From Paraglomus occultum (Eukaryota > Glomeromycota > Glomeromycetes > Paraglomerales > Paraglomeraceae): a stretch of DNA of 31,162 nucleotides. Positions 18,873 to 30,696 of this stretch are shown one piece after another (the first letter of the stretch is position 1; every line of letters starts with the position of its first letter). The notes below the pieces were generated by a model, which was given only the letters and a program-made list of their open reading frames with translations, was not told where the DNA came from and did no database searches. Location of the stretch: the NCBI GenBank assembly GCA_910592205.1, contig CAJVPJ010000277.1, positions 1 through 31,162 on the forward strand. The letters run 5' to 3'. Position numbers and translations under genes: made by a program.

Positions 18873-21587
18873 ATGTCATCTTTACCACAAACTAACAACC
18901 GGGTCAACAATGCGCGAGGCTCTGGATGCCGAGCATTAGACAAATTGATCGAATCTTCGAAACCAGTTAAAAATGGAGATTCAAAAAGGGAACCATTAAA
19001 ATGGATCCCATATCATTATTCAGACCCTATTCAATATTCCGCCGACTTAGGCATTCATTTTGCTGAATCCAATTCTTCCGAAGAAGAACCGCCACAATTG
19101 ATGATGTTGCTATTGATGGGAACAATTGAAGAGTGCACAGAAGATTATATAAAAGAGTTTGCTTGGAAATATTCGTTACCAACACATACGTACGAAGTAT
19201 CGCCAAACTCTAGTCAATTCAAAAGATATACGACGTTGCTCATCAGACGCAACGAAATGATTGCTGGATTTACAAAGTACCAGGATAATTACTACATGGT
19301 CGCTAAAAGAGACTTTCGCTACTGCTATACTCAATACGGATTCTGCTCAGCGTGTGGCGTGCTCAGGTGTAGCCCAGTGTGGTGCATCTGCGGTCACAAA
19401 GAGCTAACAAATCAGTGGACAACCTATGACGAGAAGCTTGATGAATTTATCAGAGAATCACAAAATCGATCAACGACGGCGAACGAAGTTTATCTCGAGT
19501 GGATTCCATTCGCACTCACCGAGAGTGGTCCTGTGGACTATACGAGCGATTCCGACAATTCAAATGACGTCGATAGTACATCAATCAACGAAGGGATCGA
19601 TACCAATTCTCTACCCGGATACCTGAGATGTGGTTTGCCTACTTTTGGCTATATCGAACTGATCCCGCTCGATACGGCAGACGATTTGTTTTATCGAAAG
19701 GTAATTATTGAATTATATTGCATCTTTATTTAACCATTATTGTCCGTTAATAACAAAGGGACTATGAATTTTTTCCAGCTATGCGACGAACATCCCGATA
19801 TACTTAAAACCGATGTTTGGGTGACCATTGGGTTCACTTACCATCCCCTATGGCAGAAATACGCTTTAATCAAAACCATGCCTTGGAACTCATACAATGT
19901 CGGGTTATGTCTAGTTTGTACAGATTATTTAGAATCTGGTATAGATTCGTTCTGTTTTAAGTGCAAAGCACCGAGATCTCTCAGTTGGACTACTGGCTAC
20001 GAGTCTCTGGATTCATTCATCGTCAAATCGTGGAGCAATACGTCTGCTGAAGTGGATGGCTATCTACGCTGCATAGAATTTTCACAGCTAACTAATATGC
20101 AGAAATCACCATCGGCTTTAGACCACGGATGCACGCATACTGCGGATTGGATAGAACCGACGATAGACGGGAATAAGACAAGAAGCGTCATACTTAAGCT
20201 AATAGTCGACGGAGAGAACGCTTCATCATTTGATTTTAATCAGGTAAAGGGAAATCACGATTTGACTAACAAGCATGCATCTTTTCTTTTACTAAACGAT
20301 GCGTATTGTTTACCACCACCATATCAGTTAACCGAAGACTATCCAAGAATATTAACTCCAGACAATATCCGAATTATTGGTATTGCGAAACAACCGTCGA
20401 ACGGAGACTGTTATTTGGTATTCCACAATAGTGTATATTCAATATTAGACAACGTTGTGCAAATGGCAAAATCAATCTTGCGAGACTCGTTTTCGTGGAT
20501 AGACTATGATGAATTTGATGATATTACAGAAGTTGGATCGGGTGGTTACGGCACTGTGTTTACTGCGAAAACAAAGAATCCCTCAATGTTCCAACTGTAC
20601 GATGACCAAACCAGTGTCGCGCTAAAACGATTGAATGATTTTGATCAAATGTTGGAATCAATAGTCTCCGAGGTAAGCATTTTTGTTATTTCGAGTTACG
20701 TGAATGCATCATCAGTTGCTAATGTCTTATTCGATTTCCAATAGGTTAAGGGCTACGTCTGCTATTCTTCATATGATTCGATCAAAACGTACGGTTTTAC
20801 GCAACATCCGGAAACGAAAGAGTATTTGATTGTGATGAAATATGCAGAGAATGGAAATCTATACTCGTACTTGGATCAAAACATTAATCCTTTGACATGG
20901 CGTATGAAAGCTGACCTTGTGGAATCGATCGCGGAGAAACTATATATCATTCATAAGAGAAACTCCATTCATTGCAATCTTCACGGAGGAAACATACTAT
21001 TGGATAACGATGATAATGACTTTTTAGACGAAAATACAAGTATAAGCGCCGTGTACATAAGTGATCTTGGTCTTTGTCAACCGCTGAAGCAATCGAAATC
21101 AGGTTCAACAATCTACGGTGTCTTACCTTACATTGCACCGGAAGTTTTTTCCACTCACGAATTTACTCCCAAGTCAGACATCTACGCTTTCGGTATCATT
21201 ATGCATCAGATTGCAAGCGGCGAGCCACCCTTCAGTAACAGAGAATTTGATCTCCAACTGGTAAAAGACATTTGCAACGGGTTGCGACCGACTATGCCTG
21301 ATTTGATACCTGAACCGTATAAAAGTCTTGCTGAAAAGTGCTGCAATGCCGATCCAGACAAACGTCCAAACGCCCTGCAACTCGTCGAGTATATTAAGCA
21401 AAACATCAGGAAACAGATTTGGGCAAGTAGGGATGACACGTTTGATGATGATGATTTGTGGAATGCAATTTATTACTGTGAAGATATACAGCCGATAACA
21501 AATATTGAAAAGGAGACGAAATACTCTAGCAAGCCATTGCCTACGGGAGATTTGCCCGAGCCGAGGAACAGAACGACTAGAGTATGA
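18873..21587 (+). CDS. K2: multi-module kinase-like protein, predicted pseudokinase
   Basis: Four exons: 18873-19700, 19779-20243, 20328-20672, 20745-21587; introns 78, 84 and 72 bp, all phase 0; 826 residues. The module order equals K1: W-I-P-Y leader and lobe-like segment; CX2CX4CX4CXC (CSACGVLRCSPVWCIC); YLEWIPF; lobe-like segment with VTIGFTYHPLWQKYALIK; CX2CX11CX2C (CLVCTDYLESGIDSFCFKC); WTTGYESLD; third lobe-like segment with IIGIAKQPSNGDCYLVF. The kinase-like domain starts near 486: VGSGGYGTVF, VALK Lys531 kept, HCNLHGGN with Asn624 in place of the catalytic Asp, DLG Asp653, IAPEV kept. It may bind ATP but lacks the catalytic base. Intron 2 has no in-frame stop, so its retention would add 28 residues. 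Codon use looks less AT-biased than in K3. Confidence 0.85.
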
Positions 21588-23826
21588 AAACAACTAGTAC
21601 TCTTCGATAATGAGTAGACTACTTTCAGTGACTAATCTCATATGATTGTCGATAGTATTATTCTGCTTCATGATATATTGTAGAAAGAAGAATGCTGTTA
21701 AAGTTTTTCAAGATTATCCAATAAAGAAATGATTCGCTATTAACGATATGCTCTAATCGATTTAGAAATGTTACACTTTCAGTATAATTATATGTTATCT
21801 GCAAACAATTATGTTTGTCCAGCACATTATTTTAGGGAGTAGGTTTCATCGTTTATCTAACGAGCTCGTTTTGTATATGTTGGGAAGTTCTTTTTATGTG
21901 ACGTTTCGGCTACATTTAATCAGAGCATGCGTCATAGAGTATTTCATTTCTAATTTAAGTAGTTATTTATATTTACTGTATTTCTAATGCCGATTACTTG
22001 ACAGAGTGGATATCATATTCACGGCTGTCTTTGTTTCAGTCTTCGTAGTTCAAGTTGATCAATCTGTGTTTATCCCTGAGTGATACTGTGACGCGCAGAT
22101 TAATTTCCTCTACAGCAGCCCACCATATCGGTACAGCGCGATCGGGCGTCATATATCTAAAGATTGCCAAAATACAAACAACGTGTTAACTTATAATTAT
22201 CAAATTGAAATAAACGTTTTTAAACCGAAATAAAAGTTCGTGGGACATCTATATTCTTACAGATACAACAAAACTTAATAATAAACAAACGCTTGTATGA
22301 TCGCGTATTTTTAACGAAATAGGTAACAATGAAAAAAAGGTAGTTCGCGAACAATTTGAAGTTTGTCTTTGTAGAGCTCAATAATGTGGTCTAAAGAATT
22401 TGATAAACTACTTTGCACTATTGCAATATGATATTAACTCAGCCAAAGAAATACATATAGCTTATATACATTTCATTGCTTTGTAAACGCATGGACACCT
22501 ACCATTCATTAACAGTCTTGCAACCATACAACAATTGGAATAAGAAACATTAATTATTATGAAGAAAAATATGGGTGAGTTGAAGCAATTATAATGAAGA
22601 AAGTAGGAACGATTCCCGAGAGACGGCACAATTGTTCCTGTTTTATGGAAAAAGATATAACCGCGGAAGTGTTATCAAACCCAATGGAAATTTTATTTAC
22701 GAAACAACATAGCAGTATCTCATGACGTTATAAAGTAGAAACACGTGTTTTTTTTCGTCACTTTTTTTTTTGCAACACTGTACATGGGATTAAAGCAGAC
22801 GTAATCTATTAAAACAGGGTTTTCTTCGTCTTACTAATGGTTTTAGTGCGTCTTCCTCAGGATTTACGCAGTATACTTATATGTCAAACGCTTAACGCAC
22901 CGCGAATTTTGTAATGAAATTCATTGCAACAGTTAGAATATCCTATACAATTCATCGGTAAAGCGTAAACGTACACCTGATATAGATTTTCTAGTGCAAA
23001 GTATGAGTCTCGTCGCGCTAACTATGGAAATTTTTTGTGAAAAATTCGTTCATTGCTCTACTCGCCATAACATCGAAAATTGCTTCGCATACATTATCTT
23101 TCGACGACAGCCGTTTTGCCGATAGAATCTGTTATTTTCGCAAAAAGTATATAATTATTGTCACAATTTTATAATGGTTTGAAACAGCAACAATGTCAAG
23201 ATAATTTCACTGCGTCTGCATTAATTGCACACCTGTTTGATGTAATTTTTTAGTCAGATGTTTATCTGTGATTATACTCGGACTTGTAATCTTATTCTCC
23301 TTCCTTAGTTCTACCCTTTTTGCATTGTAATTAGGATTTGTCTCTCTGTCTCACTTAAACTGTTAATTTTGCATTATTATCATTATCATTATTATATTGT
23401 TGATGCATAATCTTAGTTGGAAGATTCAGATTTTTTTAATCTGATGATAATGAATCTTAACCAAATAAAGTCTAATAAAAAGAAATAGGTTTACACTATT
23501 ACTATAGAATTTTGTTGTCAGGTTACAGTACATGGTATTATTACTATCTACAAGTTAACTAATTATGAAATAAGAACAATGAAAAGTAACATTAATGCAA
23601 CAACTCATATTAATTATTGTACTCGTTTTGTAATATTATAACACCATAATTAACCACTGTTATTTACCATGTTTTGAGAACTACAGTATGTATGTACAGT
23701 ATTATCCTAGTACCTTATCCTAAAATATTCTTTACTATTACTGGTTGTGCATTCAGTCTATATTTTGAGTCACTAAATTATAAAAATGAGGGTTGGTGTT
23801 AATATTGTAAATTGACTTCATTTGCA
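21588..23826. other. Convergent intergenic region between K2 and K3
   Basis: About 2.2 kb holding the 3' ends of K2 (plus) and K3 (minus). One short minus-strand frame at 22036-22152 (ATG 22152, 38 residues, MTPDRAVPIWWAAVEEINLR...) is less AT-biased than its surroundings and preceded by an acceptor-like CTTTAG; it could be a relic exon, not assigned. There are small ATT/CATT microsatellite runs near 23380. Nothing else is supported. Confidence 0.4.
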
Positions 23827-23958
23827 TCAAAATATAAACCAAACTGCAATAGACCATAAGTTATGAGTTTATTCAAAGAAAAAGTTGAGTTGCTAAATTA
23901 TAAGAAATGGAAGTGTTGACATTGTAATATTGTAAATTGACTTTGTTTGTACTGATGC
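23764..23958. repeat. Imperfect direct duplication at the 3' end of K3
   Basis: Two related copies of about 65 bp, at roughly 23764-23828 and 23884-23958. They share TTGAGT..CTAAATTATAA and, further on, AATATTGTAAATTGACTT. The second lies in the last predicted intron of K3. Probably a local duplication; it also explains why reading through the intron stays open for 30 codons. Confidence 0.6.
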
Positions 23959-26900
23959 ATAACATACCTGCAGCTGAATCCAAATCATAACTATTTCTTG
24001 GTTTAGGCAAATTTCCAGTAGGTAAGAGTTTACTAGAATATTTAATCTCCTTTTCAAGACGTGATAATGGTTTTCCATTATTATGATAAATAGTATTCCA
24101 TATATCCTTATTATCTGCTTCAAGAACAAGTTTTTGGAGATACTTATAAACTTCCTTGACATATGGCCGCTTATCAGGATCAGCATCACAACACTGCTCA
24201 GCAAGTTTCTTGTATTCTTCTGGTGCAGAATCAGGCATTGATGGTCGTAGTCCACCCATAATATCACATACTAAATCTCTATCAAAATGCCTATCTCTAA
24301 ATGGTGGTTCACCAGTAGCTATAACATACATGATAATACCAAAAGAGTATATATCTGACTTTAGGGTAAATTTGCAAGTATGGAAGACTTCTGGTGCAAT
24401 AAAGGGTAAAACACCTTGAACAGTTGAATTTGACTCTGCCTTTGATTGTGTCAGACCAAGATCACAAATGTATGGATATGTAGCCTCCTTTCCCATCAAG
24501 TCATGATTACTCTGGTGTAGAACAATGTTTCCACCATGGAGATCACAATGTATCAATTTTTTGTCATGAATTGTGTACAAGTTTTCTGAAATATCTCTCA
24601 AATATCTTATTTTTGTCTTCCATGTCAATTTGTTAATGTTTTGATCCAAATAAGATAAAAGATTGCCCTTGTTAGCATATTGCATAACAATCATATATTC
24701 TCTTGTTTCTGGGTCTTGGGTAATTCCATAGATTTCAAGAAATTGATAGTTATGTTGACTGCAACTAATATGGTTTCTCACCTATTAATTGATAAGACAG
24801 ATAAGTATTAGAAACAAGCTTTTTATGAGTGAAATAAAATTTACATAAAAAATTACCTCAGATACAAATAGGCCATCTAAGTCCTTAAACCGTTTTAGAG
24901 CAACAAGTCCATCTTGTTTTAACAGATGATTTAAATTTTTACATTCAGCTGTATAAACTGTTCCATAACCTCCACTGCCAATCTCTTTAATCTTATCAAA
25001 CTCTTCATAATTTATAAGTCTTAAATCAATATCTGGTGATGATTCTATCAGTTCAACAAATCTCTGTAGTGCTGAGCATGAGTCACTATAAAAAACCAAA
25101 TAATAGTCTGTCCCTTTTTGTGTAATACCCACAATCCAAAAATTGTCTGGAGATAATATTTTTGGATACTGTTCAACTAGCTGATTAAATAAGTAAACAT
25201 CATCAAGTCAGTAATACATACTTGTAAAATAAACAATGTATTTGCCAAGTTACCTGACTGAAATCATGAGATTCAGAAATTGGCCCCTCAATAACCTTTA
25301 TGAGTTTCACATTTATGGGCTTGTATGCTAGCTGATTTGCTGCACAATTATGACTAAAATGCCAAGTGTATATATCATCTTTTTCTGTCAACATCAATTG
25401 TTCAAATGGTATCCATTGTATATAACCATCAGCAACAGTATTTATATTTTCCCATGATTCCATTATAAATTTATCTAGAGATTTATTCCTAGCAGTCTGA
25501 TAACAAGATTTTGGTGTCTTGCACTTAAAGCAAAATATCCTTATGCTTGGATGTAAATACCATGTACATTTAAGACATAATCCATCTGTGTATGTATGAT
25601 ATTCAGCTTTAAGTAAAAAATATGTTTTTGTTTCTTCATCATATGTAAATCCCAAAGTAATCCAAACATTTACATTGTGTATGTCAGGAGATTCACTATA
25701 TATCTGTTTAAAAACTGTTAGTTATATATCAACTAATTGTTTGTTTATTAAAAACCAAATTGCTTACCTTTGAGTAATATGTTGCATCTGATAGGTCAAG
25801 TTTAACCAGCTTTACTCTTATAAAAGTAATAATGCATGAGCGTTTCAAGTATGCAGCTAAATATTGATAAGAATCATGATTACTAATTTTATCAGTATCA
25901 TTCATAGCATCTGATGAAATAATCTCAACACAATCAAATGGGATCCATTCTAAGTAGGGTTCATTTGCTGAGTTTGTTTGTAGTTGAGATTCCTTAATAA
26001 ACTCATCAAGTTGCTTATTCTCACTAGTCCACTCATTACATAGTTCTTGATGACCACAGATGCACCACACAGGACTACATCTGAGTCTATGACAGTTGGA
26101 ACAAAAGCCATATCTTGAATAACAATGTATAAAACAACTTTCAGCAACCAAATAATAGTTTTCATTGTGTTTTGTAAATCCTTTTATCATCATGTTGCGT
26201 CTCTCAAGCCATATTGGATATCTTCTGAACTGAATAACTTCATTGTTATATGAATTTTTGAACTTGTGAGTTGGAAGTGAATATCTCTTAGAAAAATCAT
26301 CTATAAAAATTTGTGTACATTTTTCATTTGTGCCAATCTGTATGAGTATAAGTTCACATTGTTGCAATTTATACTCAGCATAATAAACATCCAAGCCTCC
26401 ATATTTAGTTAAGTTTTTTATAGTTAGATCTGAGTGGCTGATCCAGTGAAACTGTTGCCATTCAGCTGTTGAATAGCTATTCTGACTTCTAGAAGATTTA
26501 ATCAACTGATTAATTGCAGGATTTCCAGTATCATTTTCTAGTTCATCTGCTTTTTGATATAGTTCACTTGCCTTCTTAGCATCTTTTTTTACTCCAATTC
26601 CACATTCATGACACATACCAAGGTTATTCAGTGCACTAACATTTCCTTGTTCAGCAGATTTCTGATACCATTCAACTGCCTTCTGTTTGTTCATTTCTAC
26701 CCCAGTTCCATATTCATAACACCAACCAAGATTATTTTGTGCACTAGCATTTCCTTGTTCAGCAGCTTTTTGATACCATTCAACTGCCTTCTGTTTGTTC
26801 ATTTCTACCCCAGTTCCAGTTTCATAACACCAACCAAGACTATTTTGTGCACTAGCATTTTGTTGTTCAGCAGCTTTTTGATACCACTCAACTGCCTTCT

Positions 26901-27573
26901 GTTCATTCATTTCTACCCCAATTCCATTTTCATAACACCAACCTAAACTGCACTGTGCAGCAGCATATCCTTGTTCAGCAGCTTTTTGATACCATATAAC
27001 AGCCCATTGTTCATCTTTTTCTATTCCAGTTCCACGCCTATAACACCAACCCAGATTATACTGTGCAGCAGCATATCCTTGTTCAGCAGCTTTTTGATAC
27101 CATTCAAAGGCCTGATGTTCATCTTTTATGACTCCACTTCCATTTTCATAACACAAACCAAGATTGCACTGTGCAGTAACATATCCATGTTCAGCAGCTT
27201 TTTTGTACCATTCAACGGCATGTTGTTCATCTTTTTCTATTCCAGTTCCATGCCTATAACACCAACCCAGATTGTACTGTGCAGCAGCATATCCTTGTTC
27301 AGCAGCTTTTCGGTACCATTCAACAGCCCATTGTTCATCTTTTTCTACCCCCGTTCCATACATGTAACACCAACCCAGATTACACTGTGCAGCAGCATAT
27401 CCTCGTTCAGCAGCCTTTTGATACCATTTAACAGCCTGTCTTTCATCTTTTGCTACTCCCCTTCCATTTTCATAACACCAAGCTAGACTGTATTGTGCGG
27501 CAGCATATCCTTGTTCAGCATACCATTCAAGAGTTGGTTGTTCATCTTTTTCTTTTTCTAACTTCGTTTCCAT
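23827..27573 (-). CDS. K3: Sel1-repeat multi-module kinase, predicted active
   Basis: Exons 27573-25768, 25703-25254, 25180-24857, 24781-23968, and probably a 17-nt last exon 23843-23827 (1136 residues); without the last splice the frame ends at 23873 (1162 residues). Introns 64, 73 and 75 bp are phase 0. Residues 17-348 hold nine Sel1 repeats (W-Y-Q-K-A-A-E-Q-G-x-A-x-A-Q-x-x-L-G-W-C-Y). Then follows the same scaffold as K1 and K2: lobe-like segment, CX2CX4CX4CXC (CSNCHRLRCSPVWCICG), CX2CX11CX2C (CLKCTWYLHPSIRIFCFKC), and further lobe-like segments. The kinase (about 805-1095) has IGSGGYGTVY, VALK Lys848, HCDLHGGN with Asp940 and Asn945, DLG Asp967, and IAPEV: all catalytic residues present. 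Sel1 repeats normally act as protein-interaction scaffolds. Here they precede the modules, which K1 and K2 lack. Confidence 0.85.
26530..27525 (-). repeat. 108-bp tandem repeats encoding nine Sel1 repeats
   Basis: A first unit of 33 codons followed by eight 36-codon units, plus a short tail. Units 6-9 form a subgroup with V-E-M-N-[EK]-Q-K-A-V-E, units 1-5 one with [EAV]-K-D-E, suggesting two rounds of duplication. The repeats also produce long antisense frames without meaning. Confidence 0.85.
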
Positions 27574-27773
27574 TTTGAATATCCCTCTTTAACAATGTAT
27601 CAGATATGCTTAGAGCGTTCATAGCATTCTGTCCTATTGTGAACGAATGAGCGGTCAACAACCATGTAGCAAGTAATTAAATTATACGGCTTTATTGCAA
27701 GTTACGGCGAACGTAATGTGAAAATAGCTACCTTGCGATGGAGATGTTCAGGACAGTGGCGCAGGGTTACCAA

Positions 27774-27781
27774 TTACGTCA
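27774..27781. promoter_or_regulatory. TTACGTCA (ATF/CRE-like) upstream of K3
   Basis: An 8-bp bZIP-type site (TGACGTAA on the minus strand) about 200 bp upstream of the K3 start codon. It is a single short match; function is only inferred from position. Confidence 0.25.
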
Positions 27782-27962
27782 TTTGAAGATCTTCGATTTG
27801 TTCAATTACTTGGAGTGAGACAAGAGGAAGTAACATTTTTATATTTAGCCCTGTCTGGCATTTACAGAATAAGTTTTCGAGACAAGTTTCGATTCCGGGT
27901 TATGACTTTATGTGACGAATAATAAGTATACTATGTAATGTGTGTAGAAAGGAGATACCGTA

Positions 27963-28302
27963 TCCTTCCGAATTTAAGCACCATTTTAGGGAAAAATCGG
28001 GACAAAGTCCGAAGTGTTCTTTTTTTGTACGCCCACGCCCCTTACTCCTTTCATCGACATATGCAAACGATCATGGTCAGGAGCTGCTCGTCATTTTAAT
28101 GTTTGATCATTCAATGATTTCTCGTTATGGAAAATAGAAGAAAAACTCAAGATGGAGGAATTTGATGAAAATGAAAGGGAAATTGTAGATATAAATAGCG
28201 ATTCAGTTGATGAATTAGAAGAGAAAGAATTAGAATAAAAAATATAATAAACATAGATTTTGGGTGGTGCTTAAATTGGGGTGGTGCTTAAGTTCGGAAG
28301 GA
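27963..28302. mobile_element. Small terminal-inverted-repeat element (MITE-like)
   Basis: The left end TCCTTCCGAATTTAAGCACCA (27963 on) matches the reverse complement of the right end (to 28302), with C for T at one position. The right arm contains the arm sequence twice in tandem: GGTGGTGCTTAAATTGG then GGTGGTGCTTAAGTTCGG. Near the right end a plus-strand frame (28152-28238) encodes an acidic peptide of the sort that ends pogo/Tigger transposases. TA is adjacent to the left end, and a TA follows two bases after the right end, so the exact boundary is unsure. Length about 340 bp; clearly non-autonomous. Confidence 0.6.
28152..28238 (+). pseudogene. Acidic C-terminal peptide, possible transposase tail
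   Basis: A 28-residue frame: MEEFDENEREIVDINSDSVD, then ELEEKELE and stop, just inside the right inverted repeat. Strongly acidic, like transposase tails of pogo-type elements. Nothing of a catalytic domain remains upstream. Confidence 0.35.
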
Positions 28303-30696
28303 GATATTATTCTATCATGATAGTAATAAATTAGGATATTCCATATAGTCATCATATCTCGATTCTATGACATATTTTATTAACAGTAACGAATTGGATT
28401 ACATCATTTAATGAGCTGAATGAATCTCGGATTTGAATAATCAATCTACACAAGTCCATGAAATCGATTAACTAGATGAAATAAGATGACGATATATTAT
28501 ATTGTGCTAATTGGTACGAAATAATATTACAACTTATATTTACCCTTTGTACGTTCGCGTTAATCATGCTTATCGTATAGCAAAGGACTCATATTAACAA
28601 TTCTTAAGACCATCGAATGGACATGATATAATAATAACGTTCACCTTGCACATGATCAAGCCGTTATTCTGTATCAATAGCTAGCAAACTGTCAAGCGTA
28701 CATTCTCCTACACATGTAAACGCAATCAAATAGAATATAATCCAAGAACACCTACAGTAGTCGAGTACGCTTTTGATTTAACAAACTCACCAGAGTCTTA
28801 TTATTATCGTTAGCTGATCGTCTCTGAATACATGACACACACAAGTTAGACTCCTATCAGCGTCAAATAATGATTGCATTTACTGCACACTGGAAAACCA
28901 TTTATTATCTTTTTAGTTAATAAATACATTCTAGCAAAATTCATTTATGAACGACATGCGTTTATTGAATTTGCGTATCGATACAAGTTTCCCTGAGAAA
29001 AGCACTAAGTCTAGTATAACATCATGGTACGAAAAGGTCATGTGAAATATCGCATTAGTAATAAAATGTGGTTTACAAACCAGGATTAGTATAGGCGCTA
29101 TCACACTTTCCGTAGTTGAGACTTATTCGATTGACAAGCTACAGGTCAACTGGTTGCGCATTGTGACATCATTGGTTGTGTTTTATTAAATTATGACGTA
29201 TTGTCCAATTTATGCAGACTAATTTAATGGGACATTATTATGGATGACAAGGTATAACCTTGAAACTCGACTTATCGAAAGACCAATAACATTCACGTTA
29301 TAATGAATGCGCTTTTATTTGGATCATTTATTATAGATAATAATCCTCGCTATGACTGTATTTGTTTGACTGTTTATTCTGCCATTATTCTGTTTCAAGT
29401 AACTATATAGAATTCTAAAGCAATTTTATTCTATATCAGTAGACTCACGTTGTTTATCATGAAAGTGCTTCTCTTCATCATCGAGTATTCCAGTCTGTCA
29501 AGTTCGATATAACTTCTTTCTAAATTGTCAAAAAAAGTAACAAAATAATCAATTATATAATAACGTATAAAGAATTTTTTTTAAACGAGAACGCTTTTTT
29601 TAATAAAGTAACAAATTATTGGTAACATAACTGTAAATAAGCCGAATTCAGGGTCTAACTATGTATTATTTTCGACAGTAAAATTCAAGTAAACTCTGGT
29701 AAACAATACTTTAATATGCTCGCATCAGCATATAACAACTGTCAATCGAGGGCTTAATAACGCCAATTTGCAAGCTCAATCACATAATTTGTCTACGAAT
29801 ACTATTACTATGCCCTAGGGAAACGCCAGCAATTATAAGGACTAGTGCAGTTTTCTATTAAATAAATATAAGCCTTCTACACATCTTACAACGTATAACA
29901 TTTCCCTATAGTAAACTCAAATTTCAAAAAAAAAATTTTTTCGTTACAAGTTTTTAAATTTTTATTCATATTATGTTGCTCTTAATACACGTCGTTGAGA
30001 CCCACAATTTATACATCAATAATAATGTTTTATGTAAACTTTCGCACAATGCTATTGATAATTTGCAAGATTTCACCAATAAACATAATTAACGTAATCA
30101 TGATTTGAATAATTGTGTTTCGAGACGCACTCTGACAATCTTACTTAATTGTAATTATAATAGGTACAAACACTAAAGTTAATAATGTTAATACAATCTT
30201 TACTTGGGACTATTCTTGATTCGATAAATCCCAATATTAACATTAATGCAAAACCAATCTCACGATTGCATACATCTTAGTTACGTGAAAATTGCATTTG
30301 GAGAATCATAGGACCGAATATTTAAGCGGTGTTAATCTGATGATTTCACATGTTGCATCAGTGTAACAATGTGAGTTGAATGTAGACTACAATTTGTGGC
30401 TTGATTCCAAAAAGCCTCTTAACTACTAAATCGATGCAAAGCTACCTTATCTTCCTGTTAAGTAAACAAAACTATTGCAATATTAATATCAATCAGAGTG
30501 TTTCCTTTCGACAGCGAAGACTACGCGTGAGTATATTCAGTTCTTATTACAAATGTGATTATGATAACATGGCACGTATAAGGGTTATTTCTAATCTTAT
30601 TAAAAATATCATAATAATAATAATATCTATTTGTTAAAATTGACGTACGAAATAAACATATTTCAGAAACATATGAGCGTAAAATTTGGAGCATAC
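28303..30696. other. Intergenic, no gene seen
   Basis: About 2.4 kb of AT-rich sequence between the small element and the 3' end of K4. Stops are dense in all frames. A plus-strand frame at 30401-30637 is Ile/Asn-rich and looks like chance. No tRNA, repeat or transposon end was recognised. Confidence 0.45.

Noticed and set aside
21174-21593. Minus-strand frames opposite K2 exon 4
   Set aside because: Antisense to a kinase domain with conserved motifs in the plus frame.
26608-27486. Long plus-strand frames rich in Phe/Ser/Ile opposite the Sel1 region
   Set aside because: Antisense shadows of 108-bp Sel1 repeats; they keep open only because the repeat length is a multiple of three.
30401-30637. 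78-codon plus-strand frame near K4
   Set aside because: Ends in an Ile run from ATA/ATT repeats; no features, and no transcript context.
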